A DNA stretch of 64,000 nt from Paenibacillus sp. 19GGS1-52 (GCF_022369515.1 NZ_CP059724.1:3658001-3722000), one strand, 5' to 3'. Positions 1 to 8,525 are shown, counted from the stretch's first letter. Notes: generated from the letters alone by a model not told the origin. Numbers and translations: made by a program.

Positions 1-508
1 TAGGAAGAACATTATGATATGTCCAGCTTCTAATTAAATCAATAAGTAGTTTCTCTGATTCGGATTTAAAATATTTAATAACTATATCTGGGAATTGTAA
101 TATCAAACTCTTTAATTGTTTCCCTTCGATAAGATGAAAAAGAAATCGCTCATGTTGCATTCTTAAATCTACCCAACTGCGAGTAGCAGTTGTTAGATAG
201 GAACTAGTAATAACTACAAGATGTCTTGCCCATTCTACACTAGCCCAATCAAATTTTGTGCTGATCTCATTAAGCGGCACTCCGTTTGTATAGTATTTAC
301 ATTCGATAAACCACTTTTCCGTTATAGGTCCAGTTAAGGGGTTACCTGTTGTATAGAGAGCCTCAATATCTCTTCCATTATCAGCGCCACCTTGTCGCCA
401 TTTTAATGTATGAAATCCTTGTCTTGATAAAAGGTCATAGCTTAACTCTTCAAATTGAATGGAACTGGTCAATAAGTCAAAATTGATATCATCCTCAGAA
501 AAATACAA
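1..508 (-). CDS. Mrr-like restriction endonuclease domain protein (3' end beyond window)
   Basis: The reading frame runs leftwards off the window edge, so only the N-terminal ~169 residues are seen. It carries a PD-(D/E)XK nuclease core of the Mrr_cat type: a GGADNGRDIEA strand with the catalytic Asp (about residues 35-45), then after a short loop WFIECKYY with the Glu-x-Lys pair (about 60-67). This domain cuts DNA in type IV restriction enzymes and also serves as the N-terminal effector of several defence NTPases; which applies here depends on the missing part. I chose the TTG at 508 because AAGGTGAT lies just upstream; a GTG at 517 is the alternative. It lies next to other defence-like genes. 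Family call fairly sure, exact role unknown. Confidence 0.7.
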   Translation of the reverse strand, partial: MYFSEDDINFDLLTSSIQFEELSYDLLSRQGFHTLKWRQGGADNGRDIEALYTTGNPLTGPITEKWFIECKYYTNGVPLNEISTKFDWASVEWARHLVVITSSYLTTATRSWVDLRMQHERFLFHLIEGKQLKSLILQFPDIVIKYFKSESEKLLIDLIRSWTYHNVLP

Positions 509-810
509 TATTATCACCTTTTCTTAAAATGTCTTCCAAACATCTCATACAACTTCCCAACAGCAACCGTTAATCTGAAACGAAGAGGTAAAGTATTAAT
601 GGTGCGTAGTCAGATTCAATCTCACTAGTTTGTATTACTTTGACCCTCCATTGTTCATATAAGTGGACGATCGTAGGTGACTGATCAAGATGATTAGCGC
701 ATGTAGAGGTTACCGGATCATTCGCCTGTCCTACACTTTGAAACCGGCGCTCCCGGAAGAATACCCGGAGCACGAACCTCAGCCTCGCTACGCAGCTTGA
801 CGCTGGCGTG

Positions 811-871
811 ACAGTCTATAACTTTTTTTCCAAGTCTAACACTTTATTTTTCAGTCTAATACTTTATTTTC
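811..871 (-). repeat. Tn7-like end: three contiguous TnsB-type sites
   Basis: Three imperfect 20-21-bp units abut at 811-830, 831-851 and 852-871. Read on the minus strand the best unit is GAAAATAAAGTATTAGACTG, which matches the Tn7 TnsB-site consensus (GACAATAAAGTCTTAAACTG, from memory) at most positions. Contiguous sites resemble one end of Tn7. The orientation puts the transposon interior to the left, outside the window. The expected terminal TGT is not present 8 bp beyond the last site, so this end may be damaged. The units are seen directly; the Tn7 link is inferred from the motif. Confidence 0.6.
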
Positions 872-968
872 TTTGGATAATTGATACGTAAGCTAACCAG
901 TACGCACAGTTATACGTTTTATGTCAGAACATGAATATGTATTTTGATGATTATCAATCTGATATGTA

Positions 969-1100
969 AGATATCCTTGTCCATATTCGGCAAAGGTACC
1001 AGATTCTTGTCCTGAGCAAAGGACTAGTACTTGGTACCTTAAAATACAAAACCCGTGATGTGCGCAGATTCTTACGAGATTATGTTCTTGTACACCGACA
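969..1100. repeat. Dispersed IS-end-like repeat, copy A
   Basis: This is a diverged copy of the element at 21424-21569. It contains an imperfect inverted repeat around GGTACC...GGTACC (about 996-1038), a short spacer, and the terminal motif TTCTTGTACACCGACA ending at 1100. Related ends occur at 2653, 6271 and 50763. Repeated end motifs finishing in CA suggest remnants of an insertion sequence, perhaps IS21-type; no transposase is attached. Confidence 0.5.
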
Positions 1101-1530
1101 GGAGATAAAGCACCTTGCTTTTATATTCTAGGTAACACCCTCTTGCTATTACCGCCCTTCCAGGTTTCCCCGCGCCCATTGCGCCCAGTTATTTCCCGTT
1201 GATACCGGTCCACCTGATCGGGCTACTATAGCCCTGGCGATCCGGCGGGCGGCTGGCCGTTGAAAGTTCTCTTTTTGAGTTCTTAACAAGTTGAGGAGGA
1301 AAACAAGTATCACAAATCATCTTCTTTATTTTCCCGTTCAACCAGAGAGGTCAATGATTACATCAAATAAGGCTTATCGAAAGGGTAGTGTTTTCAAATG
1401 CCGGGGATCATGAATAGATAATTAATTGTTAACTAACACAGCATGCGCCTCAAAAAAAAGATCCCGAAGATAGTTTGCCTTTAGGAGTTTTCATCGAATT
1501 TTAAAAAGCTCAAACCATTCATAGCCATGT
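1101..1530. other. Gene-free stretch with a G+C-rich patch
   Basis: No convincing gene. About 1141-1265 is strikingly G+C-rich compared with the A+T-rich surroundings and has no intact frame, so it is probably a fragment of a foreign or IS gene. Confidence 0.4.
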
Positions 1531-2325
1531 TTAATGGTAATGTTTTTCATACCTCTTCAATATTTCTAATGTGGAAATTAGAACCAAATTTAAACGGAAA
1601 ATAGAATCCTCTTCGTCTGAAAGCCCCGGATGAGAACCTTCGGGATGCAGTCTTTTCCAAAAGGTTTCATAATAACCTGTTCCATTACCTATCCATTCAT
1701 TAAGTTCCTTATAAAATAGAGGAGGATTTGCATGGGCTAAACTAATTCGAGCAAGCTTGCTGTCTGCGGGCACACTGCCCGTTATTCTTTTTGATAACTG
1801 ATTTATCAGATCCTCTACATAGCTTCTTAATTGACTATTACAAGCTGCCCAATCCCCCCTATTAAATGCGTTTATCGCTTGTTTGTAGTGGCCATGGGCT
1901 ACCACTAAATTGTACTTTTTCAGCAATATCTCAAGTAAAGATTCACTTTCCGGGAAGTCGATCACCGTTTCGAAAGTTCTTGTTAACTTTCCTGCTTCAA
2001 TGATAAAACCATCTCTTAACAAGAGTCGCCTTAAGTCGGGAAAGTTTATAAACTCATTCGTTAACGGATCAAAGTGGTATGGATTAGATGCAGCTTGACT
2101 AATAACTTTTTCTATAACTTCAAAAACAAGATTGTCGCTTAATAATCCAGGCAATGAAGGGTTCTTAATAAAGTGGTTTGCCAAGCTTGCTACTCTATCA
2201 CTTTTACTACTTCCCCCAGAATAATTTCCCAGTTCATAACGGATAAAAAATTTGTTCATATCCGCATGAGAATTAATATTACTAAATAGGTCCATTACGT
2301 CAACAATTGTAGCACTTGAAAACAT
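1531..2325 (-). CDS. Abortive-infection C-terminal (Abi-C)-like protein
   Basis: 264 residues from the ATG at 2325, which follows a perfect AGGAGG at a 7-nt spacing; the frame stays open to 2421 but upstream starts have no ribosome binding site. The C-terminal third (a segment beginning VVAHGHYKQAINAFNRGDW and ending HPEGSHPG...LEILKRYEKH) looks like the Abi-C domain found at the end of abortive-infection proteins and other HEPN-like helical proteins. The N-terminal part starting MFSSATIVDVMDLFSNI is helical and of unknown function. It stands alone, downstream of the SIR2-like pair. A phage-defence role is an inference from domain and neighbourhood. Confidence 0.55.
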   Translation of the reverse strand: MFSSATIVDVMDLFSNINSHADMNKFFIRYELGNYSGGSSKSDRVASLANHFIKNPSLPGLLSDNLVFEVIEKVISQAASNPYHFDPLTNEFINFPDLRRLLLRDGFIIEAGKLTRTFETVIDFPESESLLEILLKKYNLVVAHGHYKQAINAFNRGDWAACNSQLRSYVEDLINQLSKRITGSVPADSKLARISLAHANPPLFYKELNEWIGNGTGYYETFWKRLHPEGSHPGLSDEEDSIFRLNLVLISTLEILKRYEKHYH

Positions 2326-2994
2326 ATTGATACCTCCTACGTTCATCATTTGTGATTCCGGAGATGCGATTACATCACAATTAAATATATCGGCTAATCT
2401 AGCCAAAAGCATCGATAGCATCGATGAAAATCACAAACTATTACACTGTTAACATATGATTCGTTTAATGGTTACTTTACGAACCCCTACTCAGTAGTAG
2501 CCGTTGATGACGCCCCGTAGCATCGTGAATTTTAATGCTAGTGATCCGGATAGAGGATACACCGGTTACAACCTTCCTGCTCGTTTAGGTCGTGCCAACG
2601 CTGTTTGTTAGAATAATAAATTAGATGGAAAAATGATTAGATTATCATCAAATCGGCAATAGTACCATGTTCTTGTCCACCGACACACAAAGTTACCTAC
2701 ATTCGGTCAAGGTTGGGAGTCCCTTCAAAATCTTTAAGCTTCTACGGTAGGATCGGCCATAGCATGGGCCTCCTGTATGCCCAAATGACCAATTTCCCTT
2801 CACCAAAATGCATATCCAGGCAATAACTGACTGGAAAACAAACGGCATAGGGCTTTTCCACATGCCGTTTTGGATTCTATTTTTATTCCCATTCTTATCT
2901 TGAACTAAACTAATGACATTGACCGTTAGTTCTCCTCTTTCTGATGCCCTACCTATTCGAATGTTCACAAAACTACGGATACACCGCTGCTACA
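2326..2994. other. Gene-free stretch with an IS-end copy
   Basis: Contains the IS-end-like repeat at 2653-2684. A 91-codon GTG frame at 2693-2968 on the minus strand has no ribosome binding site and no recognisable domain, and I do not call it. Confidence 0.4.
2653..2684. repeat. Dispersed IS-end-like repeat, copy C
   Basis: TCGGCAATAGTACCATGTTC followed by TTGTCCACCGACA. It shares its first half with copy B (21424) and its terminal CCACCGACA with copies A and B. Confidence 0.5.
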
Positions 2995-4665
2995 TTAAAT
3001 TCTTAATACCCGGTTACCTGGAAATGTTAGACTTGGATATAAGAGTTCCTTTACTTTATACATCGATGCCGATCCACTTGCGTTCTCCAAAAACACACCC
3101 GGAATCCCATCCCCGCAAAACCGTGCATTTTCTTTTCCGAATATTTCAAGAACGGAAGTAATTGTGCGTATAAACGAGTCCTGCGGCGCTTCTTTTCTTA
3201 ATTTCTCTAAGAAGCTATCTATTTGATCTTTGCCAATCCATCCGTTGGTCGGAATAGCACTCTTTCCAACCACAGAGCAGAATATTCCTTTCCCCCTATT
3301 CTTTCTGGCTGATAGCAGGCTTCGATAGATAACATCATCGCTCGGCAATGAATACCCCATTAGAACCACATGTTGTGTTCTTTCCAGAGAAACTCTCATG
3401 TCCCGCTGAATTTCTTCAACGAAAGAGGGATGCTCGCCTTTGAAATTACTTTGCATAACAAGCGGAACATGCTGAGCCTCGGTTATGGTGCCGCAGAAGG
3501 TGCACTGAATTGCATCACTTCTTCCCTTATCCTGCGCGTTCTTCTCTTGAAGTGATTTTACTTCATACCCGAAGCTGAGTGAAGGCAACGGCAATGGCGG
3601 AAACAGGGTTGCCGTATCCAGTCCCCATTCACCGCCCATATACATTGTCAGCTTCCCACAGTTGGGACACTCCCTCCAACCGGAGCAGCCATGAGGAAAA
3701 TAATATTTTCCGACACGTACTCTTCTGGAGGTTATGTGTTCCGGATCGTTCATTCTTTGCACAACAGTTTCATTAAATGGATACCAGACCTGCGGGGTAT
3801 TGCCATCAATTTTGCGAACGCCCATAAAATGGCCCATATCATGGAATAGCTTAAGCGGCATAGGTGGCTCCCCGATAACCGGAGTTGAAGCTCCATTGTT
3901 ATGATTATTGTGTACATTGAATAACAACCATAGCAGAATTGGATCCCAGTTCATCGATATAATCGAATGGCTGAATAAATAGAAGGAACGCTCTTGCAGC
4001 TTATCCTGTTGGTTCTTGTAGAGATCAAATCCTTCTTCTATCATTAACTGATAAAGCACTTCGGCAAACGATTCGTACTGCTTAATCAGGTCCTTTTTTT
4101 CGGCAATAGCAAATTGAAAGTCCAAGGTATGCATTAGAATCGTCAGCATTTTCAAGGTATTGCGGGCACCAATCATTCGGTTGAACGGAATAAACGAAGC
4201 ATCAACTTCATCGGGAACATAGAACCCCTGTCGATTCGAAATATGCATGTCAAGAATATTGAACAGATCCTGCAGTTGAAACTCTTCTTTCGTATTGCCT
4301 GGGCAGATCTGAATAATGCGGTAAAGTGTATTCCAGTCGTATGTACTCCTTAATTCCTCCAGCCGGGTCCGCTGCTGATCCTCGTTCAATAACGGAAATT
4401 GCCGGCGGACGGACTCCATTGCCTCTGTACTTTTATCCGGATCACCCAGTATATTTAACAGATCGACTACAGCCTCCAGCCATACTGGTTTATCATATTC
4501 GATAGATCTCTTCACCCGGTCAGTTAGAGCAGCATCTTTTTGTGCAAGCACGTAAAAAGATTCACTAAGTTTCTGCGTGGTTCGCATCCCTATAGCAGCA
4601 GTAGCCCCTGCACCCCAGAATATAGCGGTTTCCGGCCATACCGGTGTATACTCTAGTATTGTCAC
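2995..4665 (-). CDS. SIR2-like protein, candidate NAD-dependent defence effector
   Basis: 556 residues, GTG start at 4665 overlapping the stop of the preceding gene as GTGA, so translation is probably coupled. The N-terminus has the SIR2 nucleotide-binding motif FWGAGATAAIGM (about residues 15-26). A zinc-ribbon-like pair CPNCGK and CTFCG lies near residues 340 and 390, followed by a LVMQSNFKGEHPSF segment like the post-ribbon part of sirtuins, and the C-terminal HVVLMGYSLPSDDVIYRSL strand-helix closes the Rossmann fold. SIR2-like domains in bacteria include NAD-consuming phage-defence effectors (Thoeris, DSR, SIR2-HerA). Retention of the ribbon means a deacylase-like activity is also possible. 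No known partner such as HerA, Argonaute or TIR is next to it. Confidence 0.75.
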   Translation of the reverse strand: MTILEYTPVWPETAIFWGAGATAAIGMRTTQKLSESFYVLAQKDAALTDRVKRSIEYDKPVWLEAVVDLLNILGDPDKSTEAMESVRRQFPLLNEDQQRTRLEELRSTYDWNTLYRIIQICPGNTKEEFQLQDLFNILDMHISNRQGFYVPDEVDASFIPFNRMIGARNTLKMLTILMHTLDFQFAIAEKKDLIKQYESFAEVLYQLMIEEGFDLYKNQQDKLQERSFYLFSHSIISMNWDPILLWLLFNVHNNHNNGASTPVIGEPPMPLKLFHDMGHFMGVRKIDGNTPQVWYPFNETVVQRMNDPEHITSRRVRVGKYYFPHGCSGWRECPNCGKLTMYMGGEWGLDTATLFPPLPLPSLSFGYEVKSLQEKNAQDKGRSDAIQCTFCGTITEAQHVPLVMQSNFKGEHPSFVEEIQRDMRVSLERTQHVVLMGYSLPSDDVIYRSLLSARKNRGKGIFCSVVGKSAIPTNGWIGKDQIDSFLEKLRKEAPQDSFIRTITSVLEIFGKENARFCGDGIPGVFLENASGSASMYKVKELLYPSLTFPGNRVLRI

Positions 4666-4919
4666 TTGGAGTCCCTGACGCAGATTCTCGTAATTATTTC
4701 CGAGCAGTCCACCGTAAACTCTGCTGCAATACGCTTGAAATACAGCTCTGTTGCAAGAGCTTCTAGGTCTGGTGAAACGGTAAAATTAGCGGTTTTGTGG
4801 CGCAATTCAATTGATATATTACTCGCTGTATCCGCTGTATAAAACAAATTGAATTTCGCCTTCGCATCATCCGGAAGCTTAAACGAGTATTGAGGTATGC
4901 CAGATAAGGTGATCTTCAT
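4662..4919 (-). CDS. Small conserved-looking protein coupled to the SIR2-like gene
   Basis: 85 residues starting MKITLSGIPQYSFKLPDDAK. I chose the ATG at 4919 because AGAAGG lies 7 nt upstream; the frame is open to 5021 with weaker starts (4973, 5021). No membrane segment or known motif; the sequence looks like a compact alpha/beta protein. Its TGA overlaps the GTG start of the SIR2-like gene, so the two are very likely a functional pair. Function unknown. Confidence 0.6.
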   Translation of the reverse strand: MKITLSGIPQYSFKLPDDAKAKFNLFYTADTASNISIELRHKTANFTVSPDLEALATELYFKRIAAEFTVDCSEIITRICVRDSK

Positions 4920-5158
4920 TTGAATACCTTCTTTTTCCAGTATGCTTATTGCGGCTATTATGTTCACATTCATCTTCCTTTCATTTGGAAAATTATTCAT
5001 CATTACTGCTAAATGAAACATTCCACACGCTGAATCAAAATCCTTTTTTCCAATTCACTTTATGAAAGAACAACAAGAAATCGATCCGAAAAGGCTGCTT
5101 TACTATTTGTCGCTTCTCTTGATGATGGCATATCGCTTTCGCAGACTGTCAGCTAAGC

Positions 5159-5446
5159 TCAATCACTAGGTCTGTGACAGTCGGATGCTAAGCACAGCCC
5201 GCTCTGAATCCCATGCAGCCACGGCGTGTTCCTCCCGGGCAGGGCAAGATGCATCGGGTTAAGCATATGCTGCTGAAGCATTGACAGAACTCGCTCGCTT
5301 ACAGTCTCATGCGATACCTGGTTTGTTGGCAATATTGGAAGGTTATACAAGCGATCCAGTGCCAGCTGTGCGTTTTCAAGTGACAATTCGGCTATTATCT
5401 GGAAAAATGTCGTATTATCTTCCGTGACAATCCCGATTGTCTTCAA
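5159..5446 (-). CDS. Hypothetical small protein
   Basis: 95 codons from a TTG start with no clear ribosome binding site. The first ~65 residues (a start like MKTIGIVTEDNTTFFQII, then a helix ending in LNPMHLALPGR) look protein-like, the rest does not. It may be a relic or an upstream member of the SIR2 operon. No family recognised. Confidence 0.3.
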   Translation of the reverse strand: MKTIGIVTEDNTTFFQIIAELSLENAQLALDRLYNLPILPTNQVSHETVSERVLSMLQQHMLNPMHLALPGRNTPWLHGIQSGLCLASDCHRPSD

Positions 5447-5809
5447 TCACTAATAAAAGTACTCGACATATTTGTTAAAGCTGGTTGGCCAAGTGCACAT
5501 AGATTAACTTACCGTATGGAAAAGATTTATAGATAAGATTAAACCTTGTAGATAATCAATGGAATGATAACTGAAAAATTAGAACTCGCCTCCCTAACCA
5601 ACCTAGAATAGGAAAGGTTTTTCAACAGCAATACAAACTAAAATCGCTGGACAGCAAAATGTTTCTGAACCGGTCCGCGAAGTAGAAGTTGTTATCGATT
5701 TACTGGAGGCATTTCGAATATGAAAATAAGATTGAATACATCAGTACGCTGTTGGAACCGAAAAAAAGGTCAATTATGGTTTGCAAATCATAATCTTCTC
5801 AAGACTTAA

Positions 5810-5960
5810 TGTTCGGTGAAAATAAAGTATTAGACTAGAGTCATCGATTTAACGTGGTTTTTGAATTGAAGAATTGTCAGCTTTTGAAAAATAAGTTTTA
5901 AACTGATCTATAAATAAAAGCAGCGGCAGTCTAAGACTTGATAAATTAAGTCTTAGACTG
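5810..5960 (+). repeat. Tn7-like end: TGT tip plus three spaced TnsB-type sites
   Basis: The end starts TGTTCGGT, eight bases, then GAAAATAAAGTATTAGACT at 5818. A second site starts at 5886 (GAAAAATAAGTTTTAAACTG) and a third at 5940 (GATAAATTAAGTCTTAGACT). The tip length, the TGT and the spaced arrangement copy Tn7, whose ends read TGT plus five bases then GACAATAAAGTC (from memory). The orientation places the element's interior to the right. No TnsA, B or C gene is visible. Confidence 0.7.
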
Positions 5961-5966
5961 CCGCTG
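5921..5966. terminator. Perfect 19-bp-arm inverted repeat
   Basis: CAGCGGCAGTCTAAGACTT and its exact complement flank an 8-nt loop (5940-5947). It can form a strong hairpin, but there is no long U tract, and the arms contain head-to-head TnsB-like sites, so it could be a recombination structure rather than a terminator. Confidence 0.5.
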
Positions 5967-6082
5967 TTGTCGTTCAACTAACGTTTCCCGGTAGCTTTGA
6001 GGATCGCCGACGATCTATGCACCCCAAATCTCCGATATACGTGTCTACTTTACTTTATTTAATAAGTTTGTCACCATTCTGC

Positions 6083-6325
6083 TCAATGTCCCTTGATCGA
6101 CGAAAGGGGAAAATCTTGCCAGTAGATCTGGGCTAAGATGTTCAGTTGGTCCGGCCAGTTCTCTGCGATCTCCTCAACGATCGTTCCTAGGTACTGGTGC
6201 TCCCGATTTTCTGTGTCTCCTTCATTTAAAATGTCGTCTACCGTTTTGCCGAATAATCTCACAAACGGGAAAGGGACCAAGTTCTTGTTCACTGACAACA
6301 ATGTTATCCGTTTATTTAATTCCAT
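6083..6325 (-). CDS. Hypothetical 80-aa protein overlapping an IS-end repeat
   Basis: ATG at 6325 follows a perfect AGGAGG with a 6-nt spacer, which makes this a real gene start. The protein starts MELNKRITLLSVNKNLVPF and ends in an acidic helical part (VEEIAENWPDQLNIL). No domain recognised. Part of its 5' coding sequence (6271-6297) is one of the dispersed IS-end repeats, read as LSVNKNLVPF, so the gene may have arisen or been modified by insertion of a mobile-element end. Confidence 0.5.
   Translation of the reverse strand: MELNKRITLLSVNKNLVPFPFVRLFGKTVDDILNEGDTENREHQYLGTIVEEIAENWPDQLNILAQIYWQDFPLSSIKGH
6271..6297. repeat. Dispersed IS-end-like repeat, copy D
   Basis: AAGGGACCAAGTTCTTGTTC then ACTGACA; differs from the consensus end at only a few positions. 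It lies inside the 80-aa gene. Confidence 0.45.
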
Positions 6326-6382
6326 AGAAAACCTCCTAATAATTGACATTTTTTAACGGTGGCTTACAGTGATAAACTATCT

Positions 6383-6958
6383 TTATTGTATATTGTTTTT
6401 TTCTATTTTCTTATAGATAATTGCATCATTTTTGAAATCGTAAGCACTGCAGATTTTTGTTTCCCCTGCATCAATACCTGAAACAACTGTATATTCTCCT
6501 TGTTCAGTTCCCCTAGTAGTTAAAATCTTTCTAACGTTGTTTTCGTTCTCAAAGAAGAAAGGAGAAACATATCTCTGTAATCTCTCTCTTGCTTTATTAA
6601 ATTTTAAAATTTCAAGATCAACTATCTCATGAATAGTTAACTCTTTATCAATCTTCTTATGCTTGGTTGGCTTTACAATCTTGTTATTCTTACCCGCTTT
6701 GAATTCGTCTTGCTTTATAATTTCACTATGAGTTTTCAATTTATAACCGTCATTTTTGTTAATATAATGAACACACTTCTTCGCAGCAGTTTTATCAGAA
6801 ATATACAATTGTCTGCCTTTTGATGCTTTAGCAACTTGCTTGCATATTCCTTTATAAAAAAACTTGCAATTAGAAGAATGTTTAGAGTGAGGCTTAATTT
6901 TAGACTTCTTTTTAATAATCGTTCCCATGGATACCCCAAAGTGTCCTTTGTGCTTCAT
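6383..6958 (-). CDS. Hypothetical basic protein
   Basis: 191 residues from the ATG at 6958; CAGGAGG lies 11 nt upstream. Another ATG five bases closer to the Shine-Dalgarno reads only ATGAAATGA, a two-codon frame overlapping the true start. The protein is very rich in Lys, with two Cys in a short CKFFYKGICK stretch near residue 35 and a C-terminal beta-rich tail (EYTVVSGIDAGETKICSAYDF region). No known family recognised. Low G+C and a lone position suggest an acquired cargo gene. Confidence 0.55.
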   Translation of the reverse strand: MKHKGHFGVSMGTIIKKKSKIKPHSKHSSNCKFFYKGICKQVAKASKGRQLYISDKTAAKKCVHYINKNDGYKLKTHSEIIKQDEFKAGKNNKIVKPTKHKKIDKELTIHEIVDLEILKFNKARERLQRYVSPFFFENENNVRKILTTRGTEQGEYTVVSGIDAGETKICSAYDFKNDAIIYKKIEKNNIQ

Positions 6959-7253
6959 TTCATACAAAACCTCCTGATCCATCACCAATGTACATGTCTT
7001 TATAGTTTCGTTATATTAATGTCGAAAAAATAAAATATTATATAAGATGTTCACAAGATTTGAATTTCAAGCTTAGACGTCATTGTGGTGAATATTTAGA
7101 CTTCTGGTCGCTGTTGTCACCAGATTTCTTAACTATTCCACTGTTCGCGGTTGAAATCCGTTGACAAAGCGGTCACTATTACTCTTACAGTTCTACAGAT
7201 TGTGCCACAGCCAAATGTTGACTGCATCCTGAGTCACGGTGTATTTTCTTTTT

Positions 7254-7878
7254 TTAACGTCTGTTGTTTGTACCAAGCCAGAAATACATCAAATGGAATT
7301 GAGTCCGAAAAGCTTTTAAATTTACTATAGCTTTAACGAAAAAGAAAAATAAGATAAAAAACAGAATAAATGCTGCATGCGGTGTGATCCAGAAGCTTTT
7401 CAGGATTAGCATTTTTAGTACGTAGTAAAATAAGAAGCCATAAGCAAGCATTAAAGTTGTACGCATCATATTAGCTAACGCTAAGAACATATCCCGCTTT
7501 GCCATACGATCATGAACAACGCTATAAACCATAGCGAAATTCTCGCTGCTCGTTATGTCCAAGCTTCTGTAACAGCCTGTGCTTTTTTTGATTCATGATG
7601 ACTGTGGTTGTACGACTTTTAAAAGCTATTTGACCCGATCCTGCCTTCTTCTCAATTGTGAATAATCTGTCTATCCACTTTACTCTTTCAAGCATTCCCG
7701 ATATAGTTAGCAGCTGTCCACCAATGTAGGCAACCACTATTTAAACAGCAATAGTTCCCACTTGATCTGCATCTTGCCAAACAGCAACCTCCGGATGTTG
7801 CCGTTGAATGAAAGAAATTAACAAGATCGACGGAAACAATACAGCGATAAAATCATAGATCTGAAAAGGGATATTCAT
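7254..7878 (-). pseudogene. Broken membrane protein of the E1/JAB module
   Basis: The ATG at 7878 overlaps the JAB gene stop as ATGA, so the genes were one operon. The frame begins MNIPFQIYDFIAVLFPSILL, hits a TAA at about 7740, continues in the same frame to about 7540, then shifts by one frame into a segment with two hydrophobic helices (MLAYGFLFYYVL and AFILFFILFFFFVKAIV). One nonsense mutation and one frameshift thus separate an N-terminal membrane anchor from a C-terminal two-helix part. Family not recognised. Confidence 0.6.
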
Positions 7879-8369
7879 AATGTTCGCTCCTCTTTCTTTT
7901 CAGGTGGAGATAAGGCGTCAAGCATCTGATTCGTTTCTGCGTATGATCTGGGAACGATTACAGTCGCTAATAGTTTAAAGCTACCGTCCTTTTGATGAAT
8001 AGTCACACCCAATTCTTTGTCTTTAGAGAGAATAATCGATACGGCTTCATCAACGGCATAATGGTCCTGACGTGCTATGCTTTCCAGACTTTTAATATCT
8101 GTTTGACTAGGGTTGAATGCGGAGCTTGGATGGGAATGCCATTCGCCCACGTATCTAATCTTTCGACAACTCTCTGTTTCAATTTGTTCTAAATAATCTT
8201 GGCAGTACTCACTATCCCGAACGAAGAGTGTTGGGCTCTCTGTCGAGTGTGGTCCCGAATCCGAGGCGCCTGTAATAAAGAGGATGCCGTATTCCAAATA
8301 GCCGACCAAAATACCACCAGTTTCGTTTGGAGCAACTGGATCCGATTGCGATATCATCTTTTCGCTCAC
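7875..8369 (-). CDS. JAB/MPN (Mov34-family) metallopeptidase domain
   Basis: The protein has the full JAMM zinc site: the upstream Glu-containing strand GGILVGYLEYG and the motif GEWHSHPSSAFNPSQTD (H-x-H-P...S-x-x-D). Prokaryotic JAB domains remove or mature ubiquitin-like proteins. The 164-residue frame from the GTG at 8369 is really the C-terminal half of a longer protein: the same frame continues upstream to a TGA at 8526-8528 and, beyond it, into the tail of an E1-like domain. It is therefore probably an inactive piece of an E1-JAB fusion, although the peptidase domain itself is complete. Confidence 0.75.
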   Translation of the reverse strand: MSEKMISQSDPVAPNETGGILVGYLEYGILFITGASDSGPHSTESPTLFVRDSEYCQDYLEQIETESCRKIRYVGEWHSHPSSAFNPSQTDIKSLESIARQDHYAVDEAVSIILSKDKELGVTIHQKDGSFKLLATVIVPRSYAETNQMLDALSPPEKKEERTL

Positions 8370-8525
8370 ATCTCTAAAGATACGAACACTGCGTATTTTT
8401 GTTCCGGAGCATAGACGACAATGGGAATGAGGTTTCAGCGATCTTTGATGTAGCCGGAAAGGTGAAGAAGGTTCGTAATCTAATCCCTCAATTTCTCCCG
8501 TCGTCCAAACCCAGTGGTTCGCTTC

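Larger units (their letters stand above)
5447..6082. other. Intergenic region carrying a Tn7-like end
   Basis: No intact gene. A weak broken coding trace on the plus strand (a segment like EPVREVEVVIDLLEAF near 5680-5720) precedes the Tn7-like end at 5810. Confidence 0.4.

Noticed and set aside
570-773. 67-codon minus-strand frame beside the first Tn7-like cluster
   Set aside because: No ribosome binding site, no recognisable domain, and unnatural composition; treated as chance.
2693-2968. 91-codon minus-strand GTG frame
   Set aside because: No Shine-Dalgarno and no family; it overlaps nothing real but looks like decayed sequence next to an IS-end copy.
811-5966. A single compact Tn7-like transposon running from 811 to 5966 with SIR2 cargo
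   Set aside because: The binding-site orientations at both clusters point outward, so the segment between them is not the interior of one normal element.
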